The notes: a model not told the origin generated them from the letters alone. Positions 50,164-59,528 are shown, counted from the first letter of the stretch. The stretch: 64,000 nucleotides of DNA from Chitinophagaceae bacterium (GCA_004173235.1 SEAC01000018.1:26986-90985); one strand, 5' to 3'. Translations and numbers: made by a program.

Positions 50164-50499
50164 ATGAAAAGCATGCTCCTCCTTTTCCTCGTTCTCGCCT
50201 CCCTACTGCTTGCGGCGGGCAGCGCAAATGCGCAGAAACGTCAACCGAAATGGGTTCCTGTTAAAGGCTATTGGGTAGTGGAAGACAACATCAACCAGCC
50301 CGGCGTGGCTATCGTGTATTTCTACAACCAGCAAAGTGAGCTGGTGTACCAGGAAACAGTGAACCGCCGCATTGACCTCGACCGCCGGCGCACGCTGCTG
50401 CGCCTCAACCGCACACTCGAAGAAGCCGTTGCCACCTGGGAGCGGCGTTCTCCCCTCGCGATCAACACCGGAGTGCTTGCGCGCAACATGGCGGAGTAA
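50164..50499 (+). CDS. Small secreted protein, unknown function
   Basis: 111 residues with a clear signal peptide (MKSMLLLFLVLASLLLAAGSANAQ). The mature part has KWVPVKGYWVVEDNINQPGVAIVYFYNQQSELVYQETVNRRIDL (about 29-72), predicted to form strands, followed by a helical RRRTLLRLNRTLEEAVATWERR. I do not recognise the family. It lies 135 bp before the LytS-type kinase gene but has its own terminator, so co-transcription is doubtful. Confidence 0.75.
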   Translation: MKSMLLLFLVLASLLLAAGSANAQKRQPKWVPVKGYWVVEDNINQPGVAIVYFYNQQSELVYQETVNRRIDLDRRRTLLRLNRTLEEAVATWERRSPLAINTGVLARNMAE

Positions 50500-50521
50500 A
50501 ATCTGTTCTTGAGCAAGTGAC

Positions 50522-50555
50522 GTTCCGCTCCTTCGTTGGGCGGAACTTTTCTTTT
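50522..50555 (+). terminator. Terminator after the 111-aa secreted protein gene
   Basis: 7-bp stem GTTCCGC / GCGGAAC with an 11-nt loop, then TTTTCTTTT. It lies 22 bp past the stop codon. Confidence 0.7.
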
Positions 50556-50634
50556 GTCGACGAAACGGCACTTTCCGTCCACGAAGCCGCGCGGCACGTG
50601 GCGCCTCTTCAACCGATTGGTTATCTTAGCAACA

Positions 50635-51780
50635 ATGGAAACCTACCCGTTTATATTCAGTAACGAGCGGCGCTACCGGTTGCGGAGGCACCTGCTCTTC
50701 TGGGTTTGCTGGTGGGGCTTTCAGGGCATCCTTTACTCGTTCGTTGCCGGCCTCAGCCCGTATGCCTACGCGCAGCGCCTTCCGCTGGCCGCGTTGGAAT
50801 CGTTCCTCTTTTTGTCGGCACATATGTTTCTTGCTTACATGCTGATGTACGCGGTGGTGCCGCGCCTGCTGCTCAAGGGAAAATACATTGCAACGGCAGG
50901 AGCCGTAGTGGCATTGTTTCTGGCTACGGGTGCTATTTCCGCAACCATCTCGCTCAACATCGTGGTACCCTTGCGGCGCTACATGTTTGGGGCACCCGAA
51001 TACCGTCAGCCCAATGAGATCCATTTTTTTCTGGGACTGCTTGCCGGCCTCCGTGGCGCCATCACAGTTGGTGGGTTGGCAGCGGCTATCAAACTGATGA
51101 AGCACCTGTACGTGAAAGAACAGCGGAACCTGCAACTGCAAAAAGAGGCAGGCGATGCACAGCTACAGCTGCTCAAGGCGCAGGTGCAGCCGCACTTCCT
51201 GTTCAACACACTCAACAACATCTATGCACAAACGCAGCCGCTCGCACCGGAAGCCGCCGCTATGCTGCTGCGCCTTTCCAACCTGTTGCGCTTTATGTTG
51301 TATGAAGGCGATAAGTCGCTCGTGCCGCTGCATCGGGAGTTCAAGTTGCTACGCGACTATATGGCGCTGGAGGAGCAACGCTATGGCAACAAGCTCGATC
51401 TGAGCATCGATCTTCCGCAAGACACGGCAGGGTTGCAGATAGCACCGCTGATGCTGTTGCCCTATGTAGAAAATTGCTTCAAGCATGGTGCCAGCGAGCT
51501 GCTCGATCAGCCCTGGATCTCGCTGCAGGTGCAGCTCGACGGCGACTGGATGAAATTCAAATTGCTGAATGCACGCGCACCGGGCCAGGTAAGCCGCACC
51601 GAAGGCATTGGTATGGCCAACGTGGCGCGCCGCCTGCAACTGCTGTACCCGGGCCGCCACCAGCTTACCGTCACCGGCGAAGAGGAAGTATTCATCGTAA
51701 ACCTAAAGCTGAAGCTGGAACGCGGCGTCGCCGAATCTTCAAGTGTGAGCAACCGTATAACTACTGCCGTTTATGAATGA
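50635..51780 (+). CDS. LytS/YehU-type sensor histidine kinase
   Basis: 381 residues. Four membrane helices span roughly residues 15-170. The His_kinase domain (PF06580 type) has its phospho-accepting His187 in QVQPHFLFNTLNNIYAQ. ATP-binding region: APLMLLPYVENCFKHGAS and GIGMANVARRLQLLYPGRH. It overlaps the LytTR regulator gene by 8 bp, forming a two-component system. The stimulus is unknown. TATCTTAG 10 bp upstream is a one-mismatch -7 element. Confidence 0.92.
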   Translation: METYPFIFSNERRYRLRRHLLFWVCWWGFQGILYSFVAGLSPYAYAQRLPLAALESFLFLSAHMFLAYMLMYAVVPRLLLKGKYIATAGAVVALFLATGAISATISLNIVVPLRRYMFGAPEYRQPNEIHFFLGLLAGLRGAITVGGLAAAIKLMKHLYVKEQRNLQLQKEAGDAQLQLLKAQVQPHFLFNTLNNIYAQTQPLAPEAAAMLLRLSNLLRFMLYEGDKSLVPLHREFKLLRDYMALEEQRYGNKLDLSIDLPQDTAGLQIAPLMLLPYVENCFKHGASELLDQPWISLQVQLDGDWMKFKLLNARAPGQVSRTEGIGMANVARRLQLLYPGRHQLTVTGEEEVFIVNLKLKLERGVAESSSVSNRITTAVYE

Positions 51781-52486
51781 GCGCAAGCCCATACGATGCC
51801 TCGTTGTTGACGACGAGCCGCCGGCGAGAGAGCTGCTGGCCCGCTACATAGAAACCGTTCCGATGCTGGAGCTGCAAGGCACTTGCGGCAACGCACTCGA
51901 AGCGCTCGATCGGTTGCAGACCGGCGGCACCGACCTGCTGTTTCTCGACATTCACCTGCCGCAACTAAAGGGAACCGATCTGTTGCGCGTGCTCCGCAAC
52001 CCGCCGCCCGTTATCCTCACAACCGCGTACCCCGAGTATGCGCTCGAAGGATATGACCTGAACGTGCTCGATTATCTCCTCAAGCCTATTCAGCTCGATC
52101 GGTTTTTGAAGGCCGTAGGCAAACTCACTGAATCCGCTTCCCCAATTACAGAAATGCAGCCGGTGCGCGAAAGCGCCGATCCCTTCATCTACCTCCGGGT
52201 AGATCGCAAGATGGTGAAGGTTCCGCTCACGGATATCCTGTTTGTGGAAAGCATGAAAGACTACGTGAAGGTGTGTACGCGTGCGGCGGTGCTGGTAACA
52301 AAACAATCGATCACCGCCATGGAAGCGATGCTTCCCGAGGCCGAGTTCCTCCGCACGCACCGCTCATTCATTGTGGCCAAGGCGCACGTGCGGGCCTACA
52401 CGCACGAGCTCATTGAGATCGATAAGGCGGAAGTGCCCATCGGCAAACTCTTTCGCCAACAGGTGCTGCGCGCCCTGGGTGGTTGA
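51773..52486 (+). CDS. LytTR-family response regulator
   Basis: 237 residues. Receiver domain (about 5-125) with phospho-acceptor Asp59 in FLDIHLPQLKGTDLL and the Lys in DYLLKPIQLDRF. The LytTR DNA-binding domain (about 140-237) has RKMVKVPLTDILFVESMKDYVKV, then the RTHRSFIVAKAHV motif and final VPIGKLFRQQVLRAL. It is the partner of the preceding kinase. LytTR regulators typically bind paired direct repeats; none was identified nearby. Confidence 0.93.
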   Translation: MNERKPIRCLVVDDEPPARELLARYIETVPMLELQGTCGNALEALDRLQTGGTDLLFLDIHLPQLKGTDLLRVLRNPPPVILTTAYPEYALEGYDLNVLDYLLKPIQLDRFLKAVGKLTESASPITEMQPVRESADPFIYLRVDRKMVKVPLTDILFVESMKDYVKVCTRAAVLVTKQSITAMEAMLPEAEFLRTHRSFIVAKAHVRAYTHELIEIDKAEVPIGKLFRQQVLRALGG

Positions 52487-52498
52487 GCCCCGCTGTGG

Positions 52499-53323
52499 TT
52501 ATTTCCTGGCCAGGTGGTCGAGGGCTTTTTTCACCGATCCCTTTTCCAGGAGCAGGTCGCGGGCCGCGCCATAGTCGTCGATGCCGGAGCGCTCCATCAG
52601 CATTTGCACACCGCGGTCTACCAGCTTGTTGTTTGCAAGCATCATGTTCACCATGCGGTTGTCTTCCACGCGCCCCATCTGGATCATGAGCGTGGTGGAG
52701 ATCATGTTCAGCACAAGCTTCTGCGCCGTGCCGCTTTTCATTCGTGTGCTGCCCGTAACCACTTCCGGACCTACCACAACTTCAATCGGGAAGTCGGCAG
52801 CCGCGCTGAGCGGAGCACCCGGGTTGCAGCAAAGACTGCCTGTAACAATGCTGCGCTTGCGGCACTCTTCGAGTGCGCCGATGACGTAGGGCGTGGTGCC
52901 GCTGGCTGCAATACCCAGCACCACGTCGAGCGGGGAGATATGAAATCCTTCGAGGTCCTTCCAACCCTGTTGCGTATCGTCCTCCGCTCCTTCCACCGCA
53001 TTTTGAACGGCATGTTCACCGCCGGCGATCACGCCCACTACCAGGCCTTTCGGCACGCCAAACGTAGGAGGGCATTCCGATGCATCGAGGATGCCGAGGC
53101 GGCCACTGGTGCCCGCACCAATGTAAAACAACCGCCCGCCCTGCCGCATCTTCTCAGCTGCCGCCTCAACGAAGTCGTTGATGGACGGAATGGATTTTTG
53201 CACCGCCGTGGGCACGGTCTGATCTTCCTGGTTGATGAGCGCAAGCAGCTCGGCCGCAGTGCGTTGTTCGAGATGGCGATAGGGTGAAGCCGATTCGGTA
53301 ACTTTTTCAAAGGACGCGTGCAT
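52499..53323 (-). CDS. murQ: N-acetylmuramic acid 6-phosphate etherase
   Basis: Cleaves the lactyl ether of MurNAc-6-P to give GlcNAc-6-P, the key step of MurNAc catabolism. 274 residues, SIS fold. GAGTSGRLGILDASECPPTFG contains Glu83, the number of the catalytic glutamate in E. coli MurQ. LGIAASGTTPYVIGALEECRKRSIVTGS and TGSTRMKSGTAQKLVLNMIST complete the family signature. It is downstream of susD but separated by a strong terminator hairpin. Confidence 0.95.
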   Translation of the reverse strand: MHASFEKVTESASPYRHLEQRTAAELLALINQEDQTVPTAVQKSIPSINDFVEAAAEKMRQGGRLFYIGAGTSGRLGILDASECPPTFGVPKGLVVGVIAGGEHAVQNAVEGAEDDTQQGWKDLEGFHISPLDVVLGIAASGTTPYVIGALEECRKRSIVTGSLCCNPGAPLSAAADFPIEVVVGPEVVTGSTRMKSGTAQKLVLNMISTTLMIQMGRVEDNRMVNMMLANNKLVDRGVQMLMERSGIDDYGAARDLLLEKGSVKKALDHLARK

Positions 53324-53370
53324 ATGGTTCTTTTTCAGGTAGACCGTAGAACTACGGTTGAAGCCGTTGC

Positions 53371-53400
53371 AAAAAGGGAGCCGGGAAAGGCTCCCTTTTT
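53371..53400 (-). terminator. Terminator between susD and murQ
   Basis: 12-bp stem AAAAAGGGAGCC / GGCTCCCTTTTT with a GGGAAA loop; on the minus strand the T-run follows. It would stop most susCD transcripts before murQ or attenuate murQ. Confidence 0.85.
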
Positions 53401-53418
53401 GACGGGCTTCATTGGAAT

Positions 53419-54708
53419 TTAAAACGTGGGGTCGGGCGGTGTATTCGGGTTGTTGTCGCGCTCCTGGAACGGATATGGAAGGAAGCTGCGCTTGCGCTCC
53501 GCAACGGGGCGGGCAAAGCGGCGCTGGTCTTCCACGCGCAGTCCGGAAAGCGACAGCTCGACTGCCCGCTGGCGATAGATCTCATCCAGCACATCCTGCT
53601 GTGTGGCCAGCACCACGGGCGCGAGCTCGGCGCCAACGCCGAACGGATCGGCAGTCCGCTGCTTCGTCACCACCTTGTTCAGTTCGATCTGCGCGTTCAC
53701 CAGGTCGGGGGTGCTCATGCGGGCATAAGCTTCGGCCTTGATCAGCGTCATCTCACCGGGCAGGTAAATGGGCCATGCCGTGGTGGCACCGGCGCCAAAA
53801 CCAAGGATTTTGGAAGCATACGCATTGGTGAGGTAGAATGGAATGCGCTTGTCGTTGGCGTCAACAGGGAGCGTTGCAGGCAAACCAAACGTAGTGGTTG
53901 CGGCAACAACGTTGTTGGTAGACGTAGACGTCTCGAAGATCGGGTTGAGGTTGACCGTGCTGAAGTTGAGAACCGATTTTTTGGTGAGATCTACATTGTT
54001 GGCCGAAGCAAGTGCCTGCGTGTAGTTGCCCGCAAAAAGCGAGTAGCGTGCTTTCAGCGCATGCAGCGTATTTACGATGTCGATACCTGCAGGAACATAC
54101 GTGGCGAAGTTGGTGGAGATCGGGTTTGCCTGGATGGATGCGAGTGCGGCATCTATGGAAGCAATGGCGCGGTTGTAGCCCTGGATGCGGTCTTCGAACG
54201 CTACGTTCTGACCAACGCTTGCCGGGATCTTTTGCCAGTACATCGCCATGTCGCCAAGCGCAAGCGCTTTGAAGATGGTGGTGTAGCCGATGAGTCCGCT
54301 CGCGAAGCCACGATCGCCGAGGCGCGAAGCGCCGTCGAGGATGTAATCGGCATCGAAGATGATCTTGTTGCTCGTGGTCCACAAGCCGTTGATCATTGTG
54401 TTGGTGCCGTCTACCGTGCCTCCACCCTGCTGCAGCTGATACTCGGGCACATTGCCCTGGTTGAGTACGGTGAACTGGTTGGTGAGGAGGCCGTCGACGG
54501 TGATGCGGTTGAACAGCGAGCTGGCGCGGCCTGCCGTGTACACGCGCTGCAGGCCTGTTGCGGCAGCAGAGAGCGATTGTGCAGTGGTGCCCACCGCCGT
54601 GCGGTCAACCGAAGAGGGATCGGAATAGTTCTTCTTGCAGGCAGTGCTGCTCAAAAGCATTCCCGAGAGTGATAGTAAGTATAGAATATTCTTGCTTGAA
54701 CTTTTCAT
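53419..54708 (-). CDS. SusD/RagB-family outer-membrane nutrient-binding lipoprotein
   Basis: 429 residues. Lipoprotein signal with Cys24 in LLSSTACKKN. SusD-type TPR-like helical fold with SLSAAATGLQRVYTAGRASSLFNRITVDGLLTNQF and the C-terminal LPGEMTLIKAEAYAR, DEIYRQRAVELSLSGLRVEDQRRFAR and FLPYPFQERDNNPNTP. It forms a lid complex with the SusC transporter (start 18 bp away). The ligand cannot be read from sequence; the nearby murQ hints at amino sugars. Confidence 0.95.
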   Translation of the reverse strand: MKSSSKNILYLLSLSGMLLSSTACKKNYSDPSSVDRTAVGTTAQSLSAAATGLQRVYTAGRASSLFNRITVDGLLTNQFTVLNQGNVPEYQLQQGGGTVDGTNTMINGLWTTSNKIIFDADYILDGASRLGDRGFASGLIGYTTIFKALALGDMAMYWQKIPASVGQNVAFEDRIQGYNRAIASIDAALASIQANPISTNFATYVPAGIDIVNTLHALKARYSLFAGNYTQALASANNVDLTKKSVLNFSTVNLNPIFETSTSTNNVVAATTTFGLPATLPVDANDKRIPFYLTNAYASKILGFGAGATTAWPIYLPGEMTLIKAEAYARMSTPDLVNAQIELNKVVTKQRTADPFGVGAELAPVVLATQQDVLDEIYRQRAVELSLSGLRVEDQRRFARPVAERKRSFLPYPFQERDNNPNTPPDPTF

Positions 54709-54726
54709 GTTGTGCAGATTTGAACG

Positions 54727-57700
54727 TTAAAAAGTGGCGTTTACACCAAAACGATATGTGCGTGGGATGGGCACGGCGCCGAAGTCGATGCCGCGCAGCA
54801 ATGTGCTCTGGCCGCCGGCATTCACTTCCGGATCGTAGCCCTTGTATTTATCCCACGAGATGAGGTTGCGGCCGCTCAGCGAAAGCGTCAGGTTGTTGAA
54901 GAAACCGAGCTTTCCGAAGTTGTAGCTCAGCGACACTTCGCGGAGCTTTACAAAAGAGCCATCGTCAACGCGCCATTCTTCAATGGCATATACACTGTTT
55001 ACATAGCCGCGGGGCAGCAATCCATTGTGCTCCTGCTCGGCTATTTCGCCATTGCCTACGCCCTGGCGGGTGCGCCAGTCGGCGTTCCAAACATCCACGC
55101 CCTGAACCGCATCCAGCTGAACGCGCAGGTTCAGTTTCTTGAAGCGGAACTCGTTGGTGAACGATCCCGTCCAATCCGGATTCGGGTCACCGATCACTTT
55201 ACGCAAAGTTGTTGTTCCCGTAGTGACTGGGATTCCATTCTGGTCGCGCTGCGGCGTATATACCGTAGGGCTGTTTTGCACGCCGCGCTCGGTTTGCGGA
55301 AAGCCCGATGTGTTGGTAACCATGTTTCCGTTTTCATCGCGTGCGAAGAACGTTCCGTAGAACACGCCTACGGGGTAGCCTTCCAGCAGCGCTACGGGAG
55401 CGCCCGAGTTGGTGGCAAACAGGGTAAGCGCCCTGCCCACGTTCACTACGCGGTTGCGGTTGCGGTTGAAGATCAGCGTTGCATCCCATCCGAAGTCGTT
55501 GTTGCGAACAGGTGCACCGGTCAGAACAATCTCGATGCCTTTGTTTTCGAGCTGGCCGAAGTTATCGAGCAGGCTGCTGTAACCCGTTGTGGGCGCCACC
55601 TGTCGGTTGATCAGCATGTCCTTCACTTTCTTGTTGTACCAGTTGAACGTGAGGCCCAGCCGGTTGTTGAAGAAGGCCATGTCTGTTCCGAACTCGATCT
55701 CCTCCTGGCGCTCCGGGCGCATGTTCTCGTTGGCAAGCGCGGTGCGCCCAACAAGTGCATTGCTGCCCAGGAAGGGACCAGGAGTGAAGAAGGTATTGAA
55801 GCGGTCGTATGCGCCGATGCCGGTAAGGTTGCCCGACTGGCCATAAGCCGCACGCAGCTTCAGCGTATTCAGCCAGGGAAGTGCTTTCTGAATGAACGAT
55901 TCTTCCGACAGCAGGTAAGATCCGCTTGCTTTTGTATACACCTGGCGGCGATGATCTTCGCTAAACACGGTGGAACCGTCCACACGCACGGCACCGGTTA
56001 CGAAGAACTTATTCCAAAGGCGGAAGTTCTGCTGCGCGTACAGTCCGGAGATCGCAAGCTCCGTGCGCACATCCGAACCGGGAAGCACCGTAGCGGCGCC
56101 GGTAACGGTTTCCACCAGCGGCGCCAGTCCGCGGCCCTGCAGCATATTGTAGCGGGCGCGCTCATACTGGAGCGAATAACCCACCTGCGAAGTTGCGCTG
56201 ATGTTGCTGGTGATGTTGTACTGGTAGTTGGCCGTGATGTCGTTGTTGATCTGGAAGAACTGGTTGCTCGCTGTGCTCGAGTAGCCATTGAGCGTTGGGT
56301 TGAGCGTTGCTGCGCCACCCCAGAAGGCCGTGCTCACGTTGTAAGCAAACGGAGGCATGTAGGTCTGGCCATTCTGTGCATAGTTGTCGATGCCGAGTGT
56401 ATAGTCAATGGTGAAGCCCTTGAACGGACGCAGCTTGAGTCCGAGGTTGGCCAGGATGCGGCTCGTTTCGTTGCGCTGCTTAAAATCTTCGATAACCGAT
56501 ACCGGGTTGACGCGTCCGCGCTCGCCCACTGCCTTCAGGTTGCCGTTCGCATCGCGCTCCCAGATGTTGTGGAAGTTGCCCAGGATGGTCACCGAGTTCA
56601 TCGGCGAAAAGAACTGGTTGCCGTCGGGCTTCTCGTTGGCGTTGGAGTTGATGTAGTTGAAACCCATGTTTACGCTGGCCCAGCGGCTGAGGGTTTGATC
56701 CACGTTGGCGCGGAAGGTGAAGCGGCGGAAGTCGGTGTTCTTGATGATGCCCTGGTTGTAGAAATACGATCCCGACAGGTAGTATTTCGTCAGCTCGTTG
56801 CCTCCGCTTACCGAAACGTTGTTGTCGGTGCCGGTGGCCGAATGGAAGATGTAATCCTGGTAGTCGTAACGCGTGACCGCCGTCGTATTGGTAGGAAGTG
56901 CAGCGGGTGTGCCCACGGCGGTAATGATATCCTGCGTGAATACATCGGGGGAGCCGCCAAATTTGACGGGCGCATGGTTCACCTTCACCTTCTTGCGCAG
57001 TTCCGACATCATTACGCTCGTGGAGAAGGCGACCTGGGGCTTGCCGCTCTTGCCACGCTTCGTGAAGATCTGTACCACGCCTGCGTTTGCGCGCGAGCCG
57101 TAGATGGCTGCAGCTGCCGCGCCGTTCAGCACTTCAATGCGCTCGATGTCGTTCGGGTTGATGTCCGACATGCGGTTCTGGCCCACCGTTCCCACGAAGT
57201 TGCCGCCGTCGTAACCGTTCTGCGTGTTGGTAACGCGGTTGGTTGCGTTGTTGACGATGATACCGTCCACAATGTAAAGCGGCTCTGATGAAGAGTTGAT
57301 GGAACTCACGCCACGAAGACGTACAGAAACGCCGCCCGCAGGATCGCCGGAGTTCTGGCTGATCTGCGCGCCGGCCGTTTTGCCCTGGAGCGCGGCAAGC
57401 ACGTTGCCGGTGGCGCCACGCGAAAGATCTTTCGCGCCCACCGAACTTACATAGCTTCCGAGCTGACGGCGGGTGGTACCTGCCGAAACGCCGGTCACAA
57501 CTACTTCGTCCATCGCAAGCGCATCCTGCGCCAGGCGCACGTTCACCGTGTAGTTGCTTTCGGTGCCTACCGTAATGGCTTCTTGCTGGCCCCGGCTGCC
57601 TACGCCGCTGAACACGAGCACGTGCTTGCCGGCCTTAAGGTCGGTGTTGAGCACGAAGTCGCCATTGGCGTCGGTGGCCGTACCGGCGGTGCTTCCCTGC

Positions 57701-57858
57701 ACCTGCACGGAAACGCCCGCGCGCGGTTCGCCGCGGTCGTCGGTTACGCGTCCCTTGATCTGTACCTGAGCCGCCCCGGCAAGGGACGCAGCCATAAGCA
57801 GCAGCAGCAGCGCCAGCCGCTTATAGCGTTTTTTTGATGCAAGCAATAAATAAGACAT
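54727..57858 (-). CDS. SusC/RagA-family TonB-linked outer-membrane transporter
   Basis: 1043 residues. Signal peptide to about 30, CarboxypepD_reg domain (VQIKGRVTDDRGEPRAGVSVQVQGSTAGTATDANGDFVL, about 31-115), TonB box and plug starting MDEVVVTGVSAGTTRRQLG. The plug signature LQGKTAGAQISQNSGDPAGGVSVRLRGVSSINSSSEPLYIVDGI is present. A 22-strand barrel follows to the terminal RTYRFGVNATF. Substrate import is powered by TonB-ExbB-ExbD. It lies 30 bp downstream of deoR and 18 bp upstream of susD. Confidence 0.96.
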   Translation of the reverse strand: MSYLLLASKKRYKRLALLLLLMAASLAGAAQVQIKGRVTDDRGEPRAGVSVQVQGSTAGTATDANGDFVLNTDLKAGKHVLVFSGVGSRGQQEAITVGTESNYTVNVRLAQDALAMDEVVVTGVSAGTTRRQLGSYVSSVGAKDLSRGATGNVLAALQGKTAGAQISQNSGDPAGGVSVRLRGVSSINSSSEPLYIVDGIIVNNATNRVTNTQNGYDGGNFVGTVGQNRMSDINPNDIERIEVLNGAAAAAIYGSRANAGVVQIFTKRGKSGKPQVAFSTSVMMSELRKKVKVNHAPVKFGGSPDVFTQDIITAVGTPAALPTNTTAVTRYDYQDYIFHSATGTDNNVSVSGGNELTKYYLSGSYFYNQGIIKNTDFRRFTFRANVDQTLSRWASVNMGFNYINSNANEKPDGNQFFSPMNSVTILGNFHNIWERDANGNLKAVGERGRVNPVSVIEDFKQRNETSRILANLGLKLRPFKGFTIDYTLGIDNYAQNGQTYMPPFAYNVSTAFWGGAATLNPTLNGYSSTASNQFFQINNDITANYQYNITSNISATSQVGYSLQYERARYNMLQGRGLAPLVETVTGAATVLPGSDVRTELAISGLYAQQNFRLWNKFFVTGAVRVDGSTVFSEDHRRQVYTKASGSYLLSEESFIQKALPWLNTLKLRAAYGQSGNLTGIGAYDRFNTFFTPGPFLGSNALVGRTALANENMRPERQEEIEFGTDMAFFNNRLGLTFNWYNKKVKDMLINRQVAPTTGYSSLLDNFGQLENKGIEIVLTGAPVRNNDFGWDATLIFNRNRNRVVNVGRALTLFATNSGAPVALLEGYPVGVFYGTFFARDENGNMVTNTSGFPQTERGVQNSPTVYTPQRDQNGIPVTTGTTTLRKVIGDPNPDWTGSFTNEFRFKKLNLRVQLDAVQGVDVWNADWRTRQGVGNGEIAEQEHNGLLPRGYVNSVYAIEEWRVDDGSFVKLREVSLSYNFGKLGFFNNLTLSLSGRNLISWDKYKGYDPEVNAGGQSTLLRGIDFGAVPIPRTYRFGVNATF

Positions 57859-57888
57859 AAGCGTGATTGTTGGTTTATGAAAAAGGAT

Positions 57889-58635
57889 TTAGAGCACTTC
57901 TATGCCGGCTTCGCGGTAAGGCCGCAGCAGCGGGTCGTCGGGTGGAAGCTCGGTGATGAGGGTATGAATGGCGCCGGCCCCGCACACCTGGATCTTTTGC
58001 ACGGTGTTGATCTTTTCGGAGATGGTGAGCGACACCACGCGGCGGGCGTTGCCAATGAGCGCGCGTTTCACCTGTGCTACCTCCAGGTCGTTGTCGGTAA
58101 GGCCTTCGGTTGCGCACAGTGCATTCGTTCCAAGAAAGCACAGGTCGGCGCGATAACGGGCGATCTGTGCCACGGCATCGGGGCCTACCGTCAGTTGTGC
58201 GCTGCGCGAAACGCGGTCGCCGATGAAGATCACTTCCACGTGCGGCCGGCGGATGTATTCGAAGGCAGCAGGGAGCGAGCCCGTCACCACGGTGGCCTGC
58301 AGGCTTTCCGGAAGTGAGCGCGCCAGTTCAAGAATGGTGGTACCACCGGTGGAGAAGAGGAACATCCCATCCCGGATAAGCGTCAGCGCCTTTTGCGCGA
58401 TCACCTTCTTTTTTTCGAGCGAATAGATGTCCGTTTGAGTTAGCGACGGCCGAAAGGAACGCGAGATGGCGCCGCCGTGTACTTTGATGATGCGGCCGCT
58501 GTCGGCAAGCTCCAGCAGGTCGCGGCGGATGGTGTCTTCCGACACCTGCATCTTTGCGCTGAGGTCGGTGGACAACACCTTGTTGTGCAGGTGTAACTGG
58601 TGAATGATGAACTCCTGACGTTCCCGCTTAAGCAT
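57889..58635 (-). CDS. DeoR/GlpR-family transcriptional regulator
   Basis: 248 residues. N-terminal HTH: RQEFIIHQLHLHNKVLSTDLSAKMQVSEDTIRRDLLEL, the DeoR signature. The C-terminal DeoRC sugar-phosphate sensor domain has GMFLFSTGGTTILELARSLP, VIFIGDRVSRSAQLTVGPDAV and DLCFLGTNALCATEGLTDNDLEVAQVKRALI. It is the first gene of the unit with susCD, so it probably responds to a phosphorylated (amino) sugar and controls this locus. It has its own perfect -7 element. Confidence 0.93.
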   Translation of the reverse strand: MLKRERQEFIIHQLHLHNKVLSTDLSAKMQVSEDTIRRDLLELADSGRIIKVHGGAISRSFRPSLTQTDIYSLEKKKVIAQKALTLIRDGMFLFSTGGTTILELARSLPESLQATVVTGSLPAAFEYIRRPHVEVIFIGDRVSRSAQLTVGPDAVAQIARYRADLCFLGTNALCATEGLTDNDLEVAQVKRALIGNARRVVSLTISEKINTVQKIQVCGAGAIHTLITELPPDDPLLRPYREAGIEVL

Positions 58636-58657
58636 ACGGTTTTGGTTGGGGCCGGAT

Positions 58658-58665
58658 CAAAAGTA
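58658..58665 (-). promoter_or_regulatory. -7 promoter element for the deoR-susCD unit
   Basis: TACTTTTG on the minus strand, a perfect match 22 bp before the deoR ATG. It is probably also the main promoter for susC and susD. Confidence 0.55.
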
Positions 58666-58813
58666 GGCGGATTCCCGAAGAAAAACGCAACCGTTCCCCA
58701 CATTTTCCGCACATATCCGCATGTACCATCCAAAAACTGCAAAAGTAGACGCTTTCTTTCGGTGCTGCCTTACCGTAAGATTGTGTATTTTGTTTTGAAC
58801 CAAACCTGATGCG

Positions 58814-59491
58814 ATGCGCAGCTATCTTCTCCTGTTTGCTCTGCTCTGTGGCGTCTGTTGCCGCTCTCAAAAGATTGAAGGCTTCGGCCTCTTGCGGATT
58901 GGCAAAAGTTATGCGCAGATCCTGGCCGACCTGCAGATAGCGCCGGCTTCCGTTGCGGTGTATGATAAGAACGATTCGGCCTTTACGTACACGCAACCCG
59001 ACGTACCCGCCGTGCTCCAGTACCGTTACAGTGGCACGTATTCAGATCGTGTAGTCCGGTGCGAGCGGGCATTTCTGCTGCGGTTGCCCTCCTACTCCGT
59101 TTCCGGGATCACCGTAGCGGACGTACGCATGATTTTCTTTCGCGACACGCTCCTTTCCATTTTCGTGTCTTCGGTCAACGACGCCTTCATCGAAGCAATG
59201 GAAACAAAGTACGGTCAGCCTGCAGACGACGCCTACGAGTCGCCGTCTGCCTGTACGTCGAAACGCAACAAAATAACCACCCGCACCTGGAGCAACGAGC
59301 TACCGGCAATCAACGTGCAGCAATCCAGATCGGTTTACTACAACGGTTATTGCGACGAATCCATTCGCTCGTCTTTTTCCTTTGTCGACCGCTACAGGAG
59401 CAATCAGCTGGATGAATGCGAACGGGCTACGAAAGCCGAAGAGGAACGGCGCGCCCTCGATAAAAAGAAAGAAAAGCTCAAGGATTTTTGA
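58814..59491 (+). CDS. Secreted protein of unknown function (225 aa)
   Basis: 225 residues with a signal peptide (MRSYLLLFALLCGVCCRSQ; Cys-rich end could also be a lipoprotein site). The mature part contains FGLLRIGKSYAQILADL, a pattern seen in small Bacteroidota proteins that measure ligand by a repeated beta unit, and a Lys/Glu-rich helical tail (ATKAEEERRALDKKKEKLKDF). I do not recognise a family. It lies between the divergent deoR gene and tRNA-Val. Confidence 0.7.
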   Translation: MRSYLLLFALLCGVCCRSQKIEGFGLLRIGKSYAQILADLQIAPASVAVYDKNDSAFTYTQPDVPAVLQYRYSGTYSDRVVRCERAFLLRLPSYSVSGITVADVRMIFFRDTLLSIFVSSVNDAFIEAMETKYGQPADDAYESPSACTSKRNKITTRTWSNELPAINVQQSRSVYYNGYCDESIRSSFSFVDRYRSNQLDECERATKAEEERRALDKKKEKLKDF

Positions 59492-59528
59492 CGCGGGTGC
59501 AGCCTGCATCTTACATTTGCCGTCCCAC

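Noticed and set aside
55027..57288. 753-codon open frame on the plus strand opposite susC
   Set aside because: It is the antisense shadow of a certain SusC gene; composition is the mirror of susC codons and no family pattern is visible.
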